Source of the DNA: Collinsella sp.
GTDB lineage: Bacteria > Actinomycetota > Coriobacteriia > Coriobacteriales > Coriobacteriaceae
Assembly (NCBI GenBank): GCA_019419405.1
Contig: DYAA01000207.1
Coordinates: forward strand, 1-21,208
Length of the DNA stretch: 21,208 nt
Direction of reading: 5' to 3'
The notes under the pieces are model-generated. The model worked only from the letters and a program-made list of their open reading frames with translations. It made no database searches and was not told the origin of the DNA. The position numbers were made by a program, and so were the translations under genes. This document shows positions 7,562 to 14,708 of the stretch, piece by piece. The stretch's first letter is position 1, and the number at the start of each line of letters is the position of its first letter.

Positions 7562-8065
7562 CTAGCCTTGATACGAGGACGCCTTCGGAGGCGTCTTGCC
7601 CTTCAGGACCTTATGGTAGTAATCGTAGGTGAGCGGCGTCTCGTCACTCAAGCGCTCGGCATCCTCGACCTCGCCGATAAACAGTAGATGCGTGCCAACA
7701 TCCACAGTGTCGATCAAATGGCAGCTAAACAGGGCCGCCGCGTGCTCGGGCACATAGGGCATGCCCAGAGCCGTCTCGCGGGTCTCGTATTTGGCAAACT
7801 TGTCATAATCGCTGCTGGTGCGGAACCCAAAGTTACCGATGTAGAGCATATCGGCGGTCTGATCGATCACGGTCAGCGCGAACGCTTTGGCCGAAGCGAT
7901 GACGCCCGAGGTGACGTTGTCCTTGTTCACGGCAACCGAAATGCGCGGCGGCATGGACGTCACCTGCACCGCAGTGTTGATGACGCAGCCGGCGCGCAGC
8001 CCGTCTGCCGCGGCGCTCACCACGTACAGACCGCTCGGCATGGTAAAGAACGCAGTTTTGTCCAT
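7562..8065 (-). CDS. Flavin reductase-like FMN-binding protein
   Basis: A 167-residue member of the flavin reductase-like (split-barrel FMN-binding) family, cytoplasmic. Family features are the opening MPSGLYVVSAA, then VTSMPPRISVAVNK, the block SGVIASAKAFALTVI, GNFGFRTSSDYDKF, and DTVDVGTHLLFIGEV near the C-terminus. The tail YYHKVLKGKTPPKASSY is the point where fused homologues, such as the Moorella high-molecular-weight rubredoxin (Hrb), continue into a rubredoxin domain; here the protein stops and a separate rubredoxin gene follows 89 bp on. The start is the ATG at 8065 with AGGGGAG 8 bases before it. The frame stays open upstream to 8254, but that part contains a terminator hairpin and has no ribosome-binding site, so it was excluded. 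Likely role: NAD(P)H-linked or rubredoxin-linked electron transfer in oxidative-stress defence. Family secure, physiological partner inferred. Confidence 0.85.
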   Translation of the reverse strand: MDKTAFFTMPSGLYVVSAAADGLRAGCVINTAVQVTSMPPRISVAVNKDNVTSGVIASAKAFALTVIDQTADMLYIGNFGFRTSSDYDKFAKYETRETALGMPYVPEHAAALFSCHLIDTVDVGTHLLFIGEVEDAERLSDETPLTYDYYHKVLKGKTPPKASSYQG

Positions 8066-8116
8066 AACAATCACTCCCCTAACGCGGGTTGGAACCTCAT
8101 GGATGTATGTACCCAC

Positions 8117-8147
8117 AAAAAAGGCGGCGCCCACAACGGACACCACC
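8117..8147 (-). terminator. Strong rho-independent terminator between smpB and the flavin reductase
   Basis: On the minus strand a 10-bp stem (8147-8138 with 8132-8123, three G:T pairs), a 5-nt loop and six T residues (8122-8117). It ends 51 bp before the flavin reductase start codon. It may end the TPR-smpB transcript or act as a leader terminator for the flavin reductase; position fits either. Confidence 0.75.
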
Positions 8148-8175
8148 TTTGAGACATATGTGTCAAAACAGTATA
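8148..8175 (-). promoter_or_regulatory. Operator-like dyad next to a -10 box, upstream of the flavin reductase
   Basis: TTTGAGACATATGTGTCAAA at 8148-8167 is a 20-bp dyad with a single symmetric mismatch pair. Immediately upstream on the minus strand is TATACT (8175-8170), so a start site near 8163 would fall inside the dyad, the usual place for a repressor site. No convincing -35 hexamer was found 16-18 bp upstream. Regulator unknown. Confidence 0.35.
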
Positions 8176-8194
8176 AGCAAGATGAGACGCCCGC

Positions 8195-8261
8195 AGTTGC
8201 GGTGAAATAAGGACTGAATAGCCCCTCAAACAGGCAAAACAGTCCGTATTCCACCGCAACT
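8195..8261. repeat. Long imperfect inverted repeat behind smpB
   Basis: Arms of 22 nt (8195-8216 and 8240-8261) pair with one G:T and one mismatch around a 23-nt loop. No T-tract follows on either strand, so a simple terminator is unlikely. Size is similar to the hairpins at 4640 and 7049, but the arm sequence (GTTGCGGTG...GGACTG) is different. Confidence 0.7.
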
Positions 8262-8273
8262 TATACAGAACGC

Positions 8274-8744
8274 CTAGCGATTGCGTTCCTTGAGGGCGCG
8301 GTCGATCTCGCGCTGAACGTCGCGCTTGGCCATGTCTTCGCGCTTGTCGTAGAGCTTCTTACCACGGCCTAGACCCAGCAGCAGCTTTACGCGGCCGTCG
8401 GTATTAAAGTAGAGCTCCAACGGCACCAACGCATAGCCGCGGTTGCGCAGCTTGCCGTCGAGAAAATCAATCTCCTTGCGATGCAGCAGCAGACGGCGCC
8501 GGCGATCGGGATCACGATTCCACACACCGCCGTGACTGTAAGGGTGAATATGCAGGCCCACGAGCCAGCACTCGCCGCCACGAATCAGCGCAAAGGTGTC
8601 AGTGATCTGGCAGGCGCGCTCGCGAATCGACTTGACCTCGGTGCCGCTCAGTTCAATACCGCATTCGAACGTCTCGTCGATAAAATACTCGTGATGTGCC
8701 GAGCGATTCTTGGAGATAAGCTTGCGCTCGCGCTTACTGGGCAT
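8274..8744 (-). CDS. smpB: SsrA (tmRNA)-binding protein SmpB
   Basis: Delivers tmRNA to stalled ribosomes for trans-translation. The 156-residue protein shows the family blocks in order: KLISKNRSAHHEYFIDETFE, GIELSGTEVKSIR, the HIHPY segment, KEIDFLDGKLRNRGYALVPL, and the C-terminal GLGRGKKLYDKRED followed by a basic tail that reaches into the decoding centre. Start: ATG at 8744, with AGGAGG 6 bases before it. The open frame continues upstream but only because it overlaps the preceding gene in another frame. The start lies inside the end of the TPR gene (11-bp overlap), which suggests translational coupling. The tmRNA gene itself is not in the window. RNase R, its usual partner in degrading non-stop messages, is encoded 8.5 kb upstream in transcription order and on the same strand. 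Confidence 0.96.
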   Translation of the reverse strand: MPSKRERKLISKNRSAHHEYFIDETFECGIELSGTEVKSIRERACQITDTFALIRGGECWLVGLHIHPYSHGGVWNRDPDRRRRLLLHRKEIDFLDGKLRNRGYALVPLELYFNTDGRVKLLLGLGRGKKLYDKREDMAKRDVQREIDRALKERNR

Positions 8745-9651
8745 CGCCGGCCTCCTTGGCGCCATCGGAACCCTTGCCCGCAGCGTCGCGCTTTGCCTTG
8801 CGCTCAGCATTGAGCTCGGCGTCGCTCTCGCGCACCAGTTTGATAATCGCTGCGCAGGCCTCCTCGCCCACCAGGTCGCGAGCACGCACCGTCAGGCGCG
8901 TCGCCTCCTGCTTGTCGCCGTCGCTCGCAGCATCGGTCGCACACATGATCAGGCAAATGGCAATCTCGGCCGAAGGCGAGGTCGGCACGCCCTGCAGGGC
9001 GAGCTCACCCATCACGTGCTCGTCGCTCTCCTCGGCGGCATCGGGATAGGCAGTATGAATCTTGTTGAGCAGGCGCGTCGTATGCGCATCGCCAGGCGCT
9101 AAGCGTAGTGCCAAACGCGCACAACCCACGGCGGCCGAGACATTCTCGGTCTCGGGCTCCAAGAAGTACTGCCCCAAGTTGGCATAAGCACGGGCGGCAC
9201 ACTTACCGTCGCTCGCACGCTCCAGCACCGAAAACGAAAGCGAAGCCCACTCCTGCTTGTCCTCGAGCGCGCGGAACAGCTCGGCCAGATCCAGGCGATA
9301 TTTGCAGTTCATGGGGTCCCAACGCACAGCCTGCATCAGGGCATTACGAGCACTCACATAATCCTGCTGGCGGATGTAGGCAAACGCCATGTCGGAGTAC
9401 AGGCGGTCAAAGGGAACCTCGACCTGCACCAGCTCGCGCGGATCCTTCTCCACGCGGCGATAGGCCAGGCGCTCAAACTTGCTGTCGAAGCTAAAGTACT
9501 GGCGCTTCTCCTCCGTCTTGCACTCAGCGTCGATATACTCCTCGGCGAGCTCCACCAGACGCTCAAGCAGCGGCGTCGCCGTAGCCAGGTCGCCCTGCGC
9601 CAGATAGTTCTCGGCATACGTGATGTCTTCCAAGCTGATAGGCAGGTCCAT
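8734..9651 (-). CDS. TPR-repeat protein of unknown function, coupled to smpB
   Basis: A 305-residue soluble protein without signal peptide or membrane segment. TPR-like helical hairpins are visible: YAENYLAQGDLATATPLLER near residues 12-31, RLYSDMAFAYIRQQDYVSARNALMQAV about 83-109, then YRLDLAELFRALEDK and the RAYANLGQYF region to about 165, with an ALRLAPGD end motif near 190. The C-terminus (about 275-305) is charged and Lys/Ala/Gly-rich. Start: ATG at 9651 with GAGGAG 5 bases ahead. It lies downstream of the tRNA terminator, so it should have its own promoter, though none stood out in the 59-bp gap. It overlaps smpB by 11 bp and is probably cotranscribed. No catalytic motif seen; a scaffold or protein-interaction role is the most that can be said. 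Confidence 0.8.
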   Translation of the reverse strand: MDLPISLEDITYAENYLAQGDLATATPLLERLVELAEEYIDAECKTEEKRQYFSFDSKFERLAYRRVEKDPRELVQVEVPFDRLYSDMAFAYIRQQDYVSARNALMQAVRWDPMNCKYRLDLAELFRALEDKQEWASLSFSVLERASDGKCAARAYANLGQYFLEPETENVSAAVGCARLALRLAPGDAHTTRLLNKIHTAYPDAAEESDEHVMGELALQGVPTSPSAEIAICLIMCATDAASDGDKQEATRLTVRARDLVGEEACAAIIKLVRESDAELNAERKAKRDAAGKGSDGAKEAGDAQ

Positions 9652-9710
9652 GACAACTCCTCGGTCCGGGCGGCAGACTCAACGCGCGCCTTAAATATCG
9701 GTCAATACAC

Positions 9711-9738
9711 AAAACCCGGGTCTCTTACGAGGCCCGGG
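9711..9738 (-). terminator. Terminator of the tRNA-Gln/tRNA-Glu transcript
   Basis: Minus-strand CCCGGG (9738-9733) pairs with CCCGGG (9720-9715); an inner CTC/GAG adds three pairs. Four T residues (9714-9711) follow. It lies 10 bp after the CCA end of tRNA-Glu. Confidence 0.75.
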
Positions 9739-9748
9739 CGTTCAATTT

Positions 9749-9825
9749 TGGTAGCCCGTACCAGATTCGAACTGGTGATCTCCGCCTTGAGAGGGCGGCG
9801 TCCTAAACCGCTAGACGAACGGGCC
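9749..9825 (-). tRNA. tRNA-Glu (anticodon CTC)
   Basis: On the minus strand the cloverleaf folds fully: acceptor GGCCCGT with ACGGGCT (one G:T at the end), D-arm GTC/GAC, anticodon stem CCGCC/GGCGG around loop CTCTCAA giving CTC, and T-stem ACCAG/CTGGT with TTCGAAT. The 3' ACCA is encoded (9752-9749). It reads GAG codons. Confidence 0.95.
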
Positions 9826-9842
9826 ATATGTAGCAAATGCAA

Positions 9843-9916
9843 TGGCTGGGATGGAGGGAGTCGAACCCCCATTGACGGAACCAGAATCCGCTGTCCTGCC
9901 ATTAGACGACATCCCA
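9843..9916 (-). tRNA. tRNA-Gln (anticodon CTG)
   Basis: On the minus strand acceptor TGGGATG pairs with CATCCCA; the D-arm is GTC/GAC, anticodon stem GCGGA/TCCGT around TTCTGGT gives CTG, and the T-arm carries TTCGACT. Discriminator G and CCA are encoded (9846-9843). It reads CAG codons and lies 17 bp upstream of tRNA-Glu in the same transcript. Confidence 0.95.
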
Positions 9917-9960
9917 ATGACTGCATCGCTGCGCTCGGCTGTGCCTTTGCGCAAGAAAGA

Positions 9961-9989
9961 AATATACGGGAAGTCCGGCCGTGACGCAA
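9961..9989 (-). promoter_or_regulatory. Promoter of the tRNA-Gln/tRNA-Glu unit
   Basis: Minus-strand TTGCGT (9989-9984) and TATATT (9966-9961) are separated by exactly 17 bp, ending 45 bp before the tRNA-Gln 5' end. Both hexamers are good matches to the housekeeping consensus. Confidence 0.6.
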
Positions 9990-10095
9990 GCCCCAATTTT
10001 GACTTTTTTGAAATTCAGTCAAATACGGCCGACACGTGAAGGACCTGTGAAGCGCCAGCGACACGTACGGCGCCAAAGCCCGTAAAACATCCCGC

Positions 10096-10112
10096 ATCTA
10101 CCGCTGGTAGAT
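10096..10112. repeat. Perfect short dyad ATCTACC-GCT-GGTAGAT
   Basis: Seven-bp perfect arms around a 3-nt centre, 69 bp upstream of the start at 10182. It may be an operator for the downstream gene or a small hairpin; no T-tract follows on either strand. The rest of the 9990-10181 interval shows nothing else I can support. Confidence 0.4.
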
Positions 10113-10181
10113 TACAACAATGCAGCACTCACGGCTGATGGCACAATCGAACCGTCATCATTGCACGGATATCGAGGCGCC

Positions 10182-10592
10182 ATGGACGAAGAGCTTGATT
10201 ACCTATGGGAGACCCTGGGCCTCGAGATCACTGCTGACCTTTGGCCCGAACGGGACAAAATCCATCCCCCTCTGCGCCCCGCCATCACGGTGATGCAGGC
10301 AAACTACCGCCGTGCATCCTTTTTGATCATGCGGATGTCATGGCACGCGGGACTCCCCGACCTTAAGCGAATCCAGGCAAGCCTCGTCGAGCTGTCCGGT
10401 ATGCCGACTGTCATATCCGAGGCGCACCTGGAGCAGCGACAGCGCGAGCGACTGCAACAGCAGCGGATTCCCTTTATCTGCCCCGGCGTTCAGGCATATC
10501 TGCCCTTTATGGACGAGGAGTACTGGAGCGGCAAGCCCAACAAGCACGTAAAGGTCTACGATCCGCACGAATGGGCACAGCTCGATGATTGA
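10182..10592 (+). CDS. Uncharacterised 136-residue protein, possibly a short relative of a winged-helix family
   Basis: I do not recognise this with confidence. The start is the ATG at 10182, with GAGG 4 bases ahead; an in-frame TTG at 10161 has no better site. The protein is soluble and mixed alpha/beta by eye, with Trp-rich ends (DYLWETLG, WPERDK, DPHEWAQLDD). The segment RLQQQRIPFICPGVQAYLPF (residues 90-109) recalls a motif I associate with Firmicutes winged-helix proteins annotated as MarR-like, which have an IPFIVPxxQxYLPF block before a C-terminal DNA-binding domain. Here the protein ends only 27 residues later, so if the kinship is real the DNA-binding half is missing. It stands alone on the plus strand between minus-strand units, with a perfect dyad at 10096-10112 in its leader. 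Expression seems plausible; function unknown. Confidence 0.7.
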   Translation: MDEELDYLWETLGLEITADLWPERDKIHPPLRPAITVMQANYRRASFLIMRMSWHAGLPDLKRIQASLVELSGMPTVISEAHLEQRQRERLQQQRIPFICPGVQAYLPFMDEEYWSGKPNKHVKVYDPHEWAQLDD

Positions 10593-10664
10593 GCCGAGCG
10601 AGCCCGCCGATGGAAAACACGTCCCACCCTGAGCACTCAAAACGGGTCGCACTTTCCGCAGCCG

Positions 10665-11024
10665 CTACAGCAACGCCTCGACCCAAGCCGATTCCCTAAA
10701 GCCGGGAATCGCAAAGTCGTCGCCCACCAACAGCGGACGCTTAACCAGCATGCCGTCGGTCGCCAGCAGCTCGTAGCACTCCCGATCCGTCATGCCCGCA
10801 TCTAGACGCGCCTTCAGGCCCAGCTCTCGATATTTCATGCCCGACGAATTAAAGAAGCGCCGCACCGGCAGTCCCGAACGAGCAATCCAGGTCGCAAGCT
10901 CATCAGCCGTGGGATTGTCCAAAACGATATCGCGGTCGATATACTCTACCCCGTGTTCGTCCAGCCATGCCTTGGCCTTCTTACAGGTCGAGCACTTGGG
11001 ATATTCAATAAACAGTACGGTCAT
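10665..11024 (-). CDS. ArsC/Spx-family thioredoxin-fold protein
   Basis: A 119-residue protein of the ArsC/Spx/YffB family. It begins MTVLFIEYPKCSTCKKAKAW with a redox CxxC (Cys11, Cys14), continues YIDRDIVLDNPTADEL, then RRFFNSSGMKYRELGLKARL, and has the family's cis-proline block MLVKRPLLV near 95-103. The CxxC pair resembles Spx/MgsR more than classical arsenate reductase, which has a single N-terminal Cys and partner residues elsewhere. There are no other arsenic genes nearby, so arsenate reduction should not be assumed; a thiol-stress regulator or oxidoreductase is as likely. Start: ATG at 11024 with GGAGG 6 bases before; the frame extends 39 bases further but without a site. It lies 92 bp behind mupG on the same strand and could be read through from the mur operon, although a TACAAT box at 11100-11095 may give it its own start. 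Confidence 0.85.
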   Translation of the reverse strand: MTVLFIEYPKCSTCKKAKAWLDEHGVEYIDRDIVLDNPTADELATWIARSGLPVRRFFNSSGMKYRELGLKARLDAGMTDRECYELLATDGMLVKRPLLVGDDFAIPGFRESAWVEALL

Positions 11025-11116
11025 GGGAATCCTCCGAATATAGATCGGCCAACGCAGGCACACGCCACACGAGGCGCCTTCGCATGATGGGCCAATTGTA
11101 GCCCACGGGTCACACG

Positions 11117-12169
11117 CTAAACGAACCGTACCCCGAATCCGCGTTTGATGAACGGCAGCAGCTCCATTGCCTCGGGCGTGATATGACCCGCAACGTTCAT
11201 GCGCTCCTCACCGGGAAGATCGACCCGCGCAATCTCAAGCTCGCCTTCGTAGCGCCCATAGCTGCTATTGCTCACAGCGATCGACCCCGCCTTTCGAAAC
11301 AGGCCGGCACCGGCATCCATCGGCACGGAATCCGGCTTAAGCGTCGTACGCGACTCCTGAGACCTAAAGATGAGGGTGCTCGAATCGGGTCGGTCGTGAT
11401 GAATCTGCCCACGCACATAGGCATAACCGGGCTCAAGCTCGCATTGCAGGTCCACGTATCCGGCGGAAACATGAGCAAACTGCGTCCAGCCCGCATCGGA
11501 AAGATCGGGGTCGCCGACCAACACAATGTCGCAATCGGCGCCATGTGCAAGCTCAAGCATATTGAGAGCAACCTTTGACGCGCGACCGCGCTGTGCCTCG
11601 ACCGTCGGCAGTCCCTCGAATACTGGCCCGCGAACGTTAGCATCACCCGGCACAAAAGCCATGATTTCGAATCCAAGCGCCGCAAGACGAAGATTCACCC
11701 GAGCAATGTCCTCCAGAGCTAAACCGGTATAAGGCTTGGGGTAAAAATTGTGGCAGGCGGCAAAATGAGTCACATCGGCACCGGCCTCACGCCACGATGC
11801 GATTTCATCAGAACTCACCGTCGATGCATTGACCACAATGCGAAATACACCGGACAGCTCCGCGACCCGCCGGGCGCTAAAGCCATAGTCCAAACGAAGG
11901 TATTCCAACCCCAGATCGCGCAGGTCCTCGATGCACTCAAGCCCGAGCAAATCGCACGTGCGCGGCCCCACATCGGCAATGAGCGCAATGCCACGGGCGG
12001 AAAGCAGCGACAGCACATGACGGACCTTATCGGTATACGCCGCTCCCCCATCCTCGGGAATATGCAGCGAGGTAAACGCATAGCGCGCACCCGCCGCGGC
12101 ACCGTGCTCAATCGTCCGCTCAATATCCTGCAGAGGACTGGAAAGATAAATCGAAATACCCGTTTTCAC
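11117..12169 (-). CDS. mupG: MupG-family 6-phospho-N-acetylmuramidase (formerly DUF871)
   Basis: Cytoplasmic TIM-barrel hydrolase expected to split MurNAc-6P-GlcNAc into MurNAc-6-phosphate and GlcNAc after PTS import. The 350-residue protein matches the family from end to end: MKTGISIYLSS at the N-terminus, LIADVGPRTCDLLG, IVVNASTVSSDEI, the block HNFYPKPYTGL, FVPGDANVRGPVFEGLPTVE, and a C-terminal beta-rich domain with the YVRGQIHHD segment. The start codon is GTG at 12169, with AAAGGAG 9 bases before it; this gives the conserved first residues. Context supports the assignment, because murP, murQ and murR precede it, the same gene set as the staphylococcal mupG-murQ-murP-murR cluster but in a different order. 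Unusual: a terminator hairpin ends only 16 bp before its start codon, so its expression relative to murP must depend on read-through or attenuation. Confidence 0.92.
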   Translation of the reverse strand: MKTGISIYLSSPLQDIERTIEHGAAAGARYAFTSLHIPEDGGAAYTDKVRHVLSLLSARGIALIADVGPRTCDLLGLECIEDLRDLGLEYLRLDYGFSARRVAELSGVFRIVVNASTVSSDEIASWREAGADVTHFAACHNFYPKPYTGLALEDIARVNLRLAALGFEIMAFVPGDANVRGPVFEGLPTVEAQRGRASKVALNMLELAHGADCDIVLVGDPDLSDAGWTQFAHVSAGYVDLQCELEPGYAYVRGQIHHDRPDSSTLIFRSQESRTTLKPDSVPMDAGAGLFRKAGSIAVSNSSYGRYEGELEIARVDLPGEERMNVAGHITPEAMELLPFIKRGFGVRFV

Positions 12170-12185
12170 GTTTCAACGCTCCTTT

Positions 12186-12219
12186 AAAAAAGGCCGGCGG
12201 AGCAGTTAGCCCCACCGGC
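12186..12219 (-). terminator. Terminator or attenuator between murP and mupG
   Basis: On the minus strand a 10-bp stem (12219-12210 with 12202-12193, two G:T pairs) with a 7-nt loop, then C and six T residues (12191-12186 region). The T-tract runs directly into the mupG AAAGGAG site. Confidence 0.8.
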
Positions 12220-12251
12220 ACAACCATAGCATCAAGAAATCTGCCGCGCGC

Positions 12252-12278
12252 CGCGAGCCCTGAGCAACACGGCTCGCG
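12252..12278. repeat. Perfect 8-bp hairpin just after the murP stop
   Basis: Arms CGCGAGCC (12252-12259) and GGCTCGCG (12271-12278) enclose 11 nt. It is 8 bp after the murP stop codon and precedes the terminator by 32 bp, so the murP-mupG spacer holds two hairpins in series. It may protect the upstream message from 3' decay or belong to an attenuation device. Confidence 0.55.
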
Positions 12279-12286
12279 ATATCAAA

Positions 12287-13717
12287 CTATTCGCCAAAGA
12301 ACTCGTTGATCTTCTGCTCGTCGACGCCAAAGAACCACGTCAGGACAAAGCCGGCGGCATAGGCAAGCAGCATAGCGGCAACGTAGCCGAGCTGCTGGCC
12401 AGGAACGACGATCAGCAGGCCAAACAGACCGGAAACGCCCTGAGAAACCGTGCCGATGTGAAGCAGCGCTGCGAGCGCGCCGCCAAATCCGGCACCCAGA
12501 CAGGCCGTCACAAACGGACGAACGAGCGGCAGCGTAACGGCATACATCAGAGGCTCGCCCACACCCAGGATTCCAACGGGAATGGACTCTGCGACGTACT
12601 TCTTAAGCTTAGCGTTCTTGGTCTTAAAGTACAGCGCCAGACCGGCACCGACCTGACCGCCGCCAGCCATCATAAGGATGGGAAGCAGGTAATTGATGCC
12701 CTTGGTAGCACCGTCGGGATCGTTGAGCATAGCGTGGATCGGCGTGAGCGCCTGATGCAGGCCGACGGAAACCAGCGGCAAGAAGCCTGCCGACAGGATA
12801 TAGCCGCCCAGGACGCCCAGCTTCTCGAAGATAAAGGTCAAAACGCTAAAGATGGCAGTCGTCAGCCATGCGCCAACCGGCTGGATGACGAGCATCAGAG
12901 CAAAGGCGCCGATGATGAGCACCAACAGCGGGGACAAGAACGTGTCGAGTGCGTTGGGCATAACCTTGCGAATCTGACGCTCCATCCAGGCAAAAAATGC
13001 ACCAGCGATAAGAGCCGCGATCATGCCGCCCGCTGCGGGGTTGTACTGCGCATTGGTGAGCGGCAGCAAAATGGCAGTGGCAGGATCAGCCGCGCCAGGC
13101 GCAAGCAGGGGCATGGCACTGTTGGCGATACACATCATGCCGGCGATGCCGCCCAGCGCAGCGGATCCACCAAACTCACGTGCCGCGTTATAGCCCACCA
13201 AGATGGGCAGATAGGCAAACAGGGCCCAGCCCATGGAACGAATGCCCTGGTACCACCACTCGCCCGCAAGCGCGCCTGCCGTCGAGACGTTAATGACGTT
13301 GCAGATACCGTTGATGAGGCCAGCCGCAATGATGCCGGGAAGCAGGGCGACGAAGACATTGGAAATCTTCTTGAGGAAGGCCTGAACCGGCTTGGACTCG
13401 TACTTTGCCTTCTGCGCGGCCTTGTTTGTGGCCGCAGCGTCAACCACGCTCTCGTCAGCAACGCCTTTCGCAAGGCCGGTGAGCTTGGAGAACTCCTCGA
13501 GCACCTTATTCACCTTGCCCGGACCCAGCACGATCTGCATCGTGTCGTCCTCGACCAGGCCTATCACGCCGTCGAGTGCCTTAATGCCCTCCGTGTCGAC
13601 GTTGCCCGCGTCTTTGACGGTCACGCGCAGGCGCGTCATACACGCCGCGTTTGCGAGCACGTTGTCTTTACCGCCCAAAAGGTCCAGCAGCTTTTGAGCC
13701 AGCTCTTTGTTCGTCAT
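12287..13717 (-). CDS. murP: PTS EIIBC transporter for MurNAc-type sugars
   Basis: Membrane permease that imports and phosphorylates N-acetylmuramic acid or MurNAc-GlcNAc. The 476-residue protein has an N-terminal EIIB domain (about 1-85) with the phosphorylated Cys26 in AACMTRLRV, a linker to about 110, then a glucose-superfamily EIIC domain of about ten membrane segments to residue 470. Conserved EIIC pieces include LLPGIIAAGLINGI, QALTPIHAMLND, and the GILGVGEPLMYAVTLPL block that holds the substrate-site Glu. There is no EIIA domain, as in the E. coli MurP (474 residues), so a separate EIIA must serve it; none is in the window. Start: ATG at 13717 with AAGGAGGAG 3-7 bases ahead. It follows murQ by 57 bp. 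Substrate assignment rests on the flanking murQ, murR and mupG; sequence alone would also fit a sucrose or beta-glucoside-type PTS. Confidence 0.9.
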   Translation of the reverse strand: MTNKELAQKLLDLLGGKDNVLANAACMTRLRVTVKDAGNVDTEGIKALDGVIGLVEDDTMQIVLGPGKVNKVLEEFSKLTGLAKGVADESVVDAAATNKAAQKAKYESKPVQAFLKKISNVFVALLPGIIAAGLINGICNVINVSTAGALAGEWWYQGIRSMGWALFAYLPILVGYNAAREFGGSAALGGIAGMMCIANSAMPLLAPGAADPATAILLPLTNAQYNPAAGGMIAALIAGAFFAWMERQIRKVMPNALDTFLSPLLVLIIGAFALMLVIQPVGAWLTTAIFSVLTFIFEKLGVLGGYILSAGFLPLVSVGLHQALTPIHAMLNDPDGATKGINYLLPILMMAGGGQVGAGLALYFKTKNAKLKKYVAESIPVGILGVGEPLMYAVTLPLVRPFVTACLGAGFGGALAALLHIGTVSQGVSGLFGLLIVVPGQQLGYVAAMLLAYAAGFVLTWFFGVDEQKINEFFGE

Positions 13718-13774
13718 AACTCCTCCTTGTATTGGGTATCTCGTCTGGATGTCATATCAGCTCACGCCGCACAC

Positions 13775-14698
<924 letters not shown>

Positions 14699-14708
14699 TT
14701 CTTTCACC

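Noticed and set aside
8066..8254. A 63-residue N-terminal extension of the flavin reductase
   Set aside because: The upstream open frame overlaps a terminator hairpin and a dyad, lacks a ribosome-binding site, and the family starts near the MDKTAFF methionine.
8066..8273. An FMN riboswitch upstream of the flavin reductase
   Set aside because: The region has only simple hairpins; the multi-helix junction and conserved blocks of the FMN element are not seen.
10665..11024. Arsenate reductase in an arsenic-resistance operon
   Set aside because: There is no arsenite pump or ArsR regulator nearby, and the CxxC pattern is as consistent with Spx-type proteins.
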